Origin: Anthonomus grandis grandis
Taxonomy: Eukaryota; Arthropoda; Insecta; Coleoptera; Curculionidae
DNA length: 64,000 bases
Assembly (NCBI RefSeq): GCF_022605725.1
Contig: NC_065554.1
Location: 30,399,100 to 30,463,099, forward strand
Reading direction: 5' to 3'
Made by a program: the position numbers and the translations under genes. This document shows positions 40,201-52,200 of this stretch, piece by piece (the first letter of the stretch is position 1; each line of letters begins with the position of its first letter). The notes under the pieces are model-generated. The model was not told the DNA's origin and ran no database searches. It worked only from the letters and a program-made list of their open reading frames with translations.

Positions 40201-43200
40201 TGGAAAATTTATGTGTTAGCTTGGAGGTTTGCTATCGCTCCCCAAATTCTAATACACTCAACTTTTTAACTGATTTAAGCCATTACCTTGAAAATAAAAA
40301 AAAATGTGATGTAGCTTTATTTTTAGGGGACATAAACTTGAATAATTTAAATGATGGTGACAATATGGTCAATCAATATGTATCACTTTTAAATAGCCAT
40401 GGCTTTTTTTCATTATATGAGGATGTTACTAGACCTGATTCACAAACTTGTATAGATCATGTATTTCTCAAAACTAAAATTAAAGAAAATATACTTAAAT
40501 TTAATCCATATATAGTAAATCATGATATAACAGATCACTTGCCTATATTAATAAATATTGTTTCAAATAAAAATAAACCAGAAAACTCTAAAATAAATGA
40601 CATAACAATTAGAAACATAAATTATCAAAAATTAATCGAATTGGCCAAAAACAGAAACTGGAATGAAATATCTACACAAAACGACCCTAACTTAGCCTTG
40701 AATCTTTTGGTAAAAAATATATCTGAAATAATAAATCAGTCATACTATGAAAGAGTGTTAAACACAAGAGTTAAAAAAATTAAACCTTGGATATCGCAAG
40801 GTATAATTACTTCAATAAAAAATAGAGACAAATTAAAACAAAAATTAAGGAAAAATCCTACACCAGAAAAAATCTTTGAATATAAACAGTACAGAAATAA
40901 ACTGAATAATCTGATCAAAAATACAAAAAATGATTACTACAAAAATAAAATTCAGGAAAATAGTAATAGCATAAAAAAAATATACAATTTTATAAATGAG
41001 GCTGTAAATGGAAATGGGAATGAGGGTAAGGGGGAAATAAAAATGATTAGGTCGCAAAATGGTGATCAAATAATAAATCCTATAGAGATCGCTAATCATT
41101 TTAACAAGCATTTCATGAATGTTGGTTTAAACCTATCAAAAAGCATTAATACTCCCCCTCACCCCTTCACAATAAACAGGACATTCTCAAACTCCATGTA
41201 TTTGAAACCCGTTACTCAGAATGAGATAATTAAATATATAAATTCTTTAAGAAATAATGGCTCACCTGGTAAAGATGGAATTTCTGCAAAAATCTTAAAA
41301 CTGCTCCATATGCACATTTTACCACCACTTGTAAATATTATAAACTTAATTTTTAAAACTGGTGTAGTGCCAAGTCATTTTAAAGTATCTGTGGTGAGTC
41401 CAGTTTTTAAGTCCGGAAGTAAGGAAGTGATGGATAATTATAGACCAATAAGTGTCATCTCTAACCTGGGAAAAGTCTTCGAAAAATGCTTTAAGGATAG
41501 ACTGTTATGTTATTTTGACCAAAATAATGTACTATCAAAAAATCAATTTGGTTTTACTCGAGGAGTCAGTACAATAGATGCTATATATGAGCTTGTTAGT
41601 GATATAACTAAAGGTATGGACAAAAATAAAAAGTGCCTTGCGGTGTTTCTCGACCTAACAAAAGCATTCGATACAGTGTCACACCAAATATTATTACAAA
41701 CATTAGAAAAATATGGTATCAGAGGCAAAGTATTACAACTTTTACAGAGTTATCTATCAAACAGAATGCAATACACCAAGATAAAAAGTAACCTTAGCGA
41801 TCCTGATATCATTAAAATTGGAATACCGCAGGGCACTGTACTAGGACCCCTACTTTTCAATGTTTATATAAATGCAGTGAATGATATAAAAACTCCTGGC
41901 AAAGTAATATCCTATGCAGATGATACAGGAATTATATTTATTGGAGACACATGGCAAGAGGCAAAAGTTAAGTTTCAAGAAGGTCTATCATTAATCAAAA
42001 ATTTTTTCGACACCTTTAAATTGTCACTAAATCCAAAAAAATCTAAATATATAGCATTTTCCATAAACAGTTTAAATAGACCAAACTTTCAAAATATTAT
42101 TGTAAACAATATTAATGAACCAATTGCACAGGTAAACTCTATAAAATATTTGGGAGTCCATATAGACAAACATCTAAAATGGGATGTACACATTGATTAT
42201 TTAACAAAAAAGATAAAGGCACTCTTACATAAATTTTATTTACTAAGGGAAATTTTGTGCAGAAAACTGATTGTGTTGATCTATAAAGCTCTCGTGGAAC
42301 CCCTATTAAGGTATGGGATATTGATTTGGGGTGGGGCATATGAAAACAGTCTAAAAAATCTTAAAACAATACAAAACTCAATAGTAAAGATAATGTTAAA
42401 GAGACCTAGGTTATTTTCAACAAAGCAATTATATAATTCTGAAATACAAGATTTAAAAACTCTTTTTATTTATAACAACCTGTTGCTCTTATGTTCATAA
42501 ATTCTATGGTAAACAAAGTATAATAAACCATAGACACCAAACCCGAGCTAATAAACACCAGCAAATTGTACTACCTTATATGATTCGAGATTTTGGTCAA
42601 CATTCAGCAGTATTTTTAGCTCCAAAATTTTATAACCTTCTCCCAGAAAATGTCAAACAACAGAAATACTACAAAAAGTTTAATGAGCATGCCCTAAGTT
42701 ATATATTAGGAAACAAAAGAAAATTTTGTTGATTGATCATATGTGCTTGTATCAATATTCTGCTTTTCACCAAACTTTTTATTTTCTTACTCGATAGCAA
42801 TCACAACATAAATACATAAGGGAAAAAGAGGAAAATCTCAGTATGGACATTTATTCAATTATTTATTTTGTTTCAAATATTATAGGTTTTAGGTACCAAA
42901 GACTAGAAAATTCTGTAAAATACTACATAATACCTTTGTAGTTAAAATGTATATGTGTATATAGTATATGAATCTTTTTTTTTTCTCTTTTTCTCATTTT
43001 TATTGTTTGGTTTTTGATTTTTGTTATATAGTTTTGGGTAAACTTATTTAAAATGTTAAATATTGTGAACTAATTTATATAACGGCTAGCCTGCTAAGGG
43101 TAACAACATTGATATATTAGAATTTTTAAATTGTTTCTACCATAGCACATACAGATACTCTGGTATCTAGGTGCTTTATATTCTTAAAATTGTAATATTT

Positions 43201-46200
43201 TATATTGAAGTTGAATATTGAAGTTGAATTGCCAACGTTTTTCAGGGCAAACAGAAAAAACAAAGCTTTTCGTTTAATTGTGATAAATAGAACATAGTGA
43301 TTTCGTATGATTGTATTTGGTTTATTTATTGTTGAGGAATATGTACCTGCTGGTGCGTAAGTAAAAATGTACTTGAAAATAATGATTTATTATATTAATC
43401 TATAATAACCTGTTAAATGTCTGCTGATGATTATTGGTTGATTGTCAGTTCTTGCCTCCTTTAAAGTAGAAGCTTTTTCGTGCAATTTTGATCCATATCA
43501 TCAAAATGGCAAAATATTCAAATGCAGCAATGACCGATATGCATTTTGTTTATGGTCTTGCCGTCAACGAATGGCACCTCATCATACATTATTTGCACGC
43601 TTTCATCAAAGACTATGAGAAACTGGAACTTTTCAACCAAGAAAGCCTGTTAAAACGATATTAGATCACCGGAATTGGAAGAAGCATTACTTAATTTAAT
43701 TGATGAACAACCTGACACCAGTTTTAGAAAAATTGGTCTGCAGCTACATGGCCATCATATCCATATCCAAGTATAGAGTCCAGGCTCTATTATCTATCCT
43801 AGGCGTCTTTTCTCGTTGTAAGTCATTGAGCAAAACCCTCAGTTTTTAAGGCAGATTCCCCCTCAGTTGTTTACCAATGAAGCTAATTTTTCCAGAGAGG
43901 CAATCATTATCTACCATAATAACCACATTTGGGCAGATGAAAATCCCCATGCCATAGTTGAAGCTCATCACTAACAACAATTTTATTTTAATTTCTTTTA
44001 ATTAATTAATTCGTTAAACCTGTATGGGTTGGAATCATTGGAGACCGCCTTATTGTCCCATATTTTCTACCACAGAGATTGAATGAGGAAATGTACACTC
44101 GTTTTCTCCAAGACATACCTCCAGGACTTCTTGAGACGGTATCCTGTTCATTTTGGTTTATTAGAACGTTGTTATTTAGACGAAACAGATCCAAATCGTT
44201 GGATAGGCCGAGGCGGTCCTCGGTTTTGGCCACCTCGGTTACCAGATATGAATCCACTAGATCTTACCACATAGTAAATACTTTGGTGTACAAGATTCCG
44301 GTATTGGATATTGATGACTTGAGAAATAGAATCATTAATTGAACCACCAGTTAGAAGAAGGAAATGAAAACTATTTATTCCCTTTCTTTTATTTTTTACT
44401 TATGTAATAATGAGATCTACTATAAAGTATAGTTTATTTAGGTTAATTAAGATTATTAAGAAACCATTCATTGATTCTAGTTATCTAGAAATAATGATAA
44501 GAAAGTTTTGGATGTATTTCTTTCTTACAACTTATAATTTTTTTTAAGAAATGTATACAAAAAAAAACAAAAATGTATAAAAAAACTTGTTTTTATTCAA
44601 GATAACTTATAAAAAATAATCAAATTAAATTCTTGAGTCTTGAGTCAAAAAATTGTTAAACTATCCTTCTTCCGCAATGGTGTCATCTGAGGCAGTAGAG
44701 AGCAGTTGGCGATGTAAGGATATTCTTATAAAATTGTTTTTTGTCTTCTGGAATATACTGAATGATTTTCTGAACGTCTTCCATATTTTTCTGGTTAATT
44801 GCTATTTTTGCAGTGTACCGTAAAACGAGGCAGTACTTTGTGCAGGTTTTGAGGCATTTTTGATTCTAGGCGCTGCATTTATAATCGAATCAACTTGAAA
44901 AAATCAAGAGTAACTATATGGGTCATACTCATAACCTGCCTTAAAATAGGGTTTTTATAATAAACCGTTTTCGAAAAAAAAATTAAAAAGATGGGTGCCA
45001 AAGTAGCCCCGTGTTTGGGGTTTAATAATAAAAATTAGTGAGCCTCAGAAAATGCCTTTTGATGCATACCAAATATTACTAAAATATCTACAGGGTTTTT
45101 ACAGGTATTATAAAAAAAAATACATATTTTTCTTCAATATTTACCATCCGGTATCTTAAAAGTTACGCCTTTTAGGACACGCGTTCATATACATTTTTTT
45201 TCTTTAAATTATAATCTATTTCTATAATAATCTTAAAATAAATTTACCCAAGGATCAGCCCCTGAATTTGTTCACAACTCAAAACATAACAGATTTAATC
45301 AGACAATATGTAATGATCTAAAATTATCAATTATAAGAAGTATGTCTGTCATTAATATTGACCCAAATTTTGCGACCTTACCCCTAAATGAAAATGAAAA
45401 TGTCCCTTTATTTAGTATAAATGAATTAAATAAAAAAAATCTCCTCTTCTTCTCCAGGTATGGATGATATATCATATTTTATATTTACATACTTACCAAC
45501 TAAAGCTAAAATAATTCTGCTAAACATATATAATAAAATTGAAAAGTTAGTAGGGGGAAGTCTTTTCCCCACAAATAAAATGCTAATCCTCTAATTTCCG
45601 GAGTGATGCATTTCGGCAAGTGTTCTTGCCATCATCAGACTCTAAAATATATTACAAACAGTTCAAAAACATATACGAAAATTTTTTTCTTGACAGGTGA
45701 CATAAAAAATACATATAAAATTATGAAATTGTAAAATACTTAACACACACACAAATTCTAAACAATAACAAACAATACTTGAATGGTACATTGCACGACA
45801 TCTAGTGAACAGTTAAAATTATAACAAAATTGAACAATATGAGATTAGCAGATTTCTACTGAGTACTGGGAGCGAGTGATAGAGAACTATCGGATTGTAG
45901 TGTTATAGGGTGCGAATAAATAAACAAATAAATGTGTGTTAATATGTCAGATTAAATCAAATGTCAGTGTTACTGTTAGGTCTCAAGGAATTAAATCAGA
46001 GAAAAACAAACCACCGAGAAGCGACAAAACCCGCATTTACCGTTGATTTTTTGGGGTCCAATTTTGGTGCCCTTGAGCGGGCTTAAATGACTGGCGCTAC
46101 ATATAAAGTAACGGAGAAAAATCGTTTTGGCAATTTAATAGTTCCGTACACGGAGAGAAATACGACAATTAATAGATTAAAAATTTTATTGGGAATTTGA

Positions 46201-49200
46201 AATCAAAACTATTACATTATTTTACTGTTGGTATAGTTAAGTTATAGGTATACCTAAACTATACCGGGTGATACAGGAAAAAGGGAACACGCAACAACTT
46301 TTTTATTTTTCAATATAAAACAATTGAATACGTCAAAATATGCCTTTATAACCATTCTATTGACATACCAAATTTCATTAGTTTATCTTGAAAAATAAAA
46401 AAGTTATTGCGTGTTCCCTTTTTCCTGTGTCATCCGGTATAGTGCCAACTATAAAAATTACCATTTAGGATAAATAATGGAAAACAAAAAATCTTCTAAA
46501 CAAACTTTAATTTTTTGAGATAATAATATTGGCTCATTGTATAATGAAACACAAAAATACATTGGCAATAATTAAATTAAACCTAGGTACATTTATACAT
46601 TCCGCAAAATTTTTAGTTTTCGAACATTTTTATCTTTATTTGTTTTTAAGACCCTATTATTATATTTAATGGTGTAAAATATTTTCAACCTTATAAATAA
46701 TTTTAAGATAAAGGTTTTTGAAAAATGTGCACAAGGGTGTTCATAATTAATAGTTTTCATTATGTTAAATAAATTGTTAGATATTCCCTGGTTTATGCAC
46801 ATTTTCTCAAAATTACAATTGAATATTTCCTCTAATTTAAATATATATGAAATAAACTCTTCTGGAGGAGATTGTAAGCCACCAAAGTTACATATACTGG
46901 AATTATAAGCCTTAAAATGAAGAAATAATCTATTTATATCCATTTCATCACACATTTTACCGAAATTGGTGCAGGTATCACAGTTAATATGAACTTCAAG
47001 TGCTCTTTTCATAATATAGCCACAAACATACCGAAAGGCATTTTCTGTGGGAATATGGTCTGTCCTATAACTATAGTTTTGAAGTGCAATACCTTTTGCA
47101 ACTTCAGATTTTTTTTCATTGAAAGTTTCGGGTATATTGATGGATTTGACGTTCATCAATATACTATCCAAATCATTTTTACAATTCATTCTTTCCGAAT
47201 GTAAGTAATTCTGACAGAACAGCTTTTTAAACGCTCTTTGGAATTGCAGTGGTGTTGGATTAACATTATTCTCACTTTGCTGCCTTACAGCACCAAAGAA
47301 ATTTTCGATACAATCTGTATTTAAGGGAGTTTACTACTACTACTCAGCTGAGAAGAAGTCTGAGTAGAAGCTGACGGAGAAAGAAGGCCTGGTGGAGAAT
47401 TCTCGGACGGTTTATCTATTTCGATAGATAGGAGGTTGCCGAGGGGCTCGCACACTGAATATTGTGAAGTGCTTGGGCCTGCAAATAATAAAAAAATGCT
47501 TTAACATTTTAAAACTTTACATCTTTAATATGAATAAAATTAGAAAGTAAAACTGATTTACCATATAGTCTTTGGTAAACTAAAATAAATTTGGAAATTC
47601 TGCTCAGGTAAAACTACCTATGTATTTGGTTTTCAAACTTTAAATAAATTATAAATAAGTGATGGTGAGGTTGGTTTTTATAGAAATGGAAACAAAGACA
47701 AAGGGTATTATTTTACCCATTTTATATGGGGTCCAGACATTTTGGTACCTAATCCTAATCCTGGTACCTGTCCCAGACAAGTTTTGTATAACCATTTTAT
47801 AACAAGACCTTGTCTGGGCCTTGTTATAAAATGGTATAAAACTAATTAGAGTTTTCTGAAAAATAATCCATTCTTACTGAAATCTTATTCCAACCTACTA
47901 AACTGAAAGAAGAGAGTCTTACCAGAAAAAATATCCAATAATGGGTGTTTTTTAGGCGTCTTAGTTTTGTCATAAGGAGAATTTTTTTCGGCAATACTTT
48001 GCTGGGCCAACGTTGCTGGTTTCATAATTGCAGGCTGTATTAAAATATCTAAAAAGAAGAAATATAATAGATACAGAATATATTTTTATGTGCAAAATAA
48101 GGTTTCAAGCATAAAATTAATATCAGTTAGTAGGTAAAAATTATAGTTAAGTTAACCCATCAAAAGCTAACAGGATAGAATTTTTATGTCCTTTTCCTTT
48201 GAGACTTTTTTTGGCTGTTCATCCTCAAGCTGTTCACCTTCACAAGTCCTTTTTGTGGGATTAGGAAATAATGTTGGTAACGCGTTAGGTAACAAACGCT
48301 TTCTTGAGGGCCCTGCACTATAAAACTTCTCATCAAAATGGTACTCACAGAGCTTATAGTTCCTGGTTAGTTGTTCTCTAGGTATCGAAAACAAGTCTGT
48401 TCTATAGCAAGCTGCCAGCCATAACTTGACACTGAAAGTCATAAAATTACATGTTTAATTCAAAAGCTAATTTTTTTTTTTTAATTACTGCACAGATAAA
48501 TCCTCTAATTACTGTAATTACGAATTTAATAAAAAATAAATAATGAATTACTGTAATTACGAAAAACAAAAAAAGAAACAACTTATTTTGAGTGGAAACA
48601 ATTAAAAGAAAAGTTGAACTTACCGATCTTCTTCCTGCGGAAAAGCAAAGAAAGAAACACCACACCCTGTCTTTGAATGACATCCACGAAAAGCACAGGT
48701 ATAAGGCATATTATAAAAGTTTTTAATAAAATAAAGAGCACAATGACAACACACACAAAAAATAAACACAGAGAAAAATTCAGGCAACACTTGACTAGAC
48801 TAAAGTAGGCTTCGAACATTACCGGACTAACCGACGGCTGGCAGGGGACCGGCAATAAGACAGGTATACCAAATAAGCTCGCACATGCGCAAGAAAAATC
48901 GGTCCCGGCTTTGTCCCTTCTCGGTGGTTTGTTTTTCTCTGATTAAATCTTGATGATGAAGAGAAAATTCCTTTTGCTTGGAAAAAATTCAATATAGTCT
49001 GTTTGTTTACGCCCTATATATAATATAATAAATTTCCCTTTGAAGGTACGCCTACCGCGTCGTCCTCTAGCCTTCCCTCCTCGCCGATAACCGGCGACAC
49101 CCCGAACCGCACCACCGAACTATTGAGCAACACCAACGACATCTCGCCGATCCGTTCAAAACCGAACAACGGCTCCTCGGACGAAGAAACCGAACAGAGG

Positions 49201-52200
49201 AAATTCGTTCCGGTCGCCCTGATTTTTGACGAGGAGGTGGACAAGGAAAAGTCGCCGGAACGAGGAGACGACGCTCCGGAGAAAATGATGGAAACGTCAC
49301 CCGAGAAGGCGGAAAAGGACGGCCATATTACCAGTATTAGTACGATGCCGCCCTCGTCGAGTAGTAGTAGTAGTAGTCCTCCGCCAAAAGTTGAACCAGT
49401 TGAAAAGGAAACTGCTATTGTCGGCGAGAAAACCGTTAAGGGTACTGGTAACTGGATTAAACAAGGGACTCCTACGACGAAAAGGTGAGTTAAGGACTTA
49501 CAGAGTTACAGTTTAAAAATGGTGAAAAATACTTTAGTACAGAGTGTCCCATTTTCATGCGATTTATGGGGTATCTCGCTTATGCATGGAGATAGAAACT
49601 TGCGGTTTTCGTGACAGTTTGCTACTTTTTTGTGAAACCTAATATGCCGTTGTCAAAACTTTGACAGCTGTCATAGTTTTTAATCTACAGGGTCTTTTTA
49701 AAAATTTTAAATTTTCGAACACTCCTCGTATCTTTGTTACTCTATAACATATTGAAAAAGTAAAAAATGGTTTTGATAGGATTTTTTCCGTAGAATTTGA
49801 TTCTGGCATCCATTTTATTGTAAGGTTTTTTATTTTTGAGAAAAAAAATAGTTTTCTTAAATGGAACACCCTGTATATTTATAGATCCTTTTCAAAAATA
49901 TATAACACTATGCACTTTTTTTTTAAAATAAACAAATAAATAACGATTTTAGAAATTTAAATAAAAATTTTGATATACGAGAAGTAGGCCATGAATTTTT
50001 AATAAAATTTATAAAAATTAGGTGCTTATAATCGTATATTTGTATCGTATGTATCGTAATATTTCAAAACTTTTAAATATTTTTCTAGTTGACTATTGCG
50101 AAGGGCAAAACAAAATACAAGTTTTTAATAATTGGAGATGATTGACACTTTAATCAATAATTTAAACTCTCTGCCGCAAGACTCAAAATTATTTAAAACA
50201 GCTGTCAAAGTTTTGACAACGGCATATTAAGTTTCACAAAAAAGTAGCAAACTGTCACGAAAACCGCAAGTTTCGATCTCCACGCATAAGCGAGATACCC
50301 CATAAAACGCATGAAAATGGGACACCCTGAACATTGTTCACTTAAAAATCAGTATTGAACAACAATTGAACATGTTCAATGTTGAAAGTTAATTGATTAT
50401 TGTTAAATCTGCCAAAATATTTTATATACAATTTTTAAGGTGGATAAAATACTTAAGTTTTTAATTAGGCTCTACAAATTCTTTAATTTGCTGGATTTTT
50501 GAAAAATAAGTCGCTTAGGCCCCTTTGCTTTCATGTATTTTATGGAAAAAAAATCTAATTAGAAAATTTTATTCTAATGGCAAACAAATGTAGAAAACGT
50601 TAATTGTCTTCGTAGTCAGACTAGAGGTTGATATCTTCATTATTTTCTTCTTGGACATTTTCCTCTATCTGGGTTTTCGTCTTTGGATTACTTTCTTTTG
50701 CATTTTTCTTCTTTTTTAGTTGATGGGGAGGACCATATTTTGATAAAAGGGCTGATATATTGGTGAAATAAAAGGCAACAGCTGTATAAGATTTTCCCAC
50801 TTAGCATAAGAAATTTGCAAGACAACTGTGATTTAAATTTTCTACAGATAAATTTGATATACCTGCTTTAAGTAACGGACACTTTTCAAAATGGAAAACA
50901 GGGGAATTTGGATTTCTCGTTATATGAATCTGAAACCATAAAAAGTGTTTGTATCTGTACTGAAACTACTCAATCTCTCGCCATTTTATTAGTCGTTTTT
51001 CCATGGCTCTTTTTGGATTAAACATGACTCTATGAAGGCAATCAAAGTTCATTTTGTTCCATGTTGTATACTTGAAACTTTTCGGCAGTATTTATTATTA
51101 AATCTGTCCAATGTTCTTGAATAAAAATGTTTAATGACAGTTTTTTGCTTTTTCGATTCGAGCAAAATAACGGTCGCATTCCATATGGTCCTTGCTCAAA
51201 AAACTTGTGGTGCATAATTTTCAGATTAGTACTTTGAACCAAAAACATAAACAATTTGGCAATATTCTTATTTTTATTTTGGCCACCACATTGCTCACTG
51301 TAGCAAATTAGTTCTTCGACAGTCGGTGGCAAATGTTGTACTAAAAAAGCAATGATAAGCAATGACTGATTAAGTAAGATACAACATTACCTTAATAAGA
51401 CGTGATCTGATCTCTTGGGATCCTCATTGGCCAATGGTCTCATTCCAAGTATACATAAAAGATTCCACTGATAAGATCAAGCAGTTGTCTATAGTTGGGA
51501 TAGCAGATAATATACTTTATTTGGTAAAAGTAGTGTAGTTAGAAGCATTTTCTGCAAATCAAGGCATACTACTCAACTTTTTCGGGATTTTTTCTTCCAT
51601 GTTCGAATTTTGTACACTTTCGACCTTCTTTTGATGAATTTTTAATTCGGTGTTACTTTTGGTTTTAATTTCCAAATCGACCGAACTTTTTATTAAAGTA
51701 TTTAACCGGTCACATGTATGGCAAATATCAGAATTGGGTTTATGAAATTTAAAGTTAAATTCTGTACTGAAAATATTTCTGTAATATGAATCTTATTTCT
51801 TTCTTTGCACCATACATCAAATGTATTTTTTTAATATTTAAATCTTCTTAGTCCTTCTTCTTCTTAGTTCTGAGTCCTCAAATAATGGTTCTTATAGCGA
51901 GAAAACATATTTATATGGTTGAAGAAGTTCATTTTTGCAGTGGAGTTAATATATCAATGGGTAACTAAAGGTATTTCGGTCATATTCCACTAAATTTATT
52001 TAAAAAAATATTAATCCGACATGTTTCGGACAGTTTTCACATATAACAGTTGTATTAATATTAACCTATTGTAATAATCTAGTTTGAAGTTTTTGTAAAT
52101 CCATGTTTGGTCCCATTTTCATGTATCTTAATATAAGCTTCATGCCTTCAACGTCCAATTATTTGTTAATTAATTAAACATGTTATCATTATTGTAGATG

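Larger units (their letters stand above)
38846..43230 (+). mobile_element. Nearly complete Jockey-type LINE
   Basis: Carries ORF1 and ORF2 in order, a 3' UTR, and ends near 43230 in ATTGAAGTTGAAT repeats. It is the most complete element in the window, with one nonsense and one frameshift lesion noticed. It lies in Rif1 intron 12 in sense orientation. Confidence 0.88.
45997..48941 (-). mobile_element. P-like THAP transposon with TIRs and 7-8-bp target duplication
   Basis: The left end CAGAGAAAAACAAACCACCG (45997) and right end CGGTGGTTTGTTTTTCTCTG (48941) are inverted copies. ATTAAAT(C) flanks both sides (45990-45997 and 48942-48949), agreeing with P-family 8-bp duplications. The interior is a P/THAP9-like transposase missing its centre. 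A smaller MITE sits inside it. The right end lies only about 100 bp from the exon 13 acceptor. Confidence 0.88.

Noticed and set aside
43418..43445. CTGATGA followed by TTATTGG, checked as another hammerhead
   Set aside because: No GAAA core element and no helix II.
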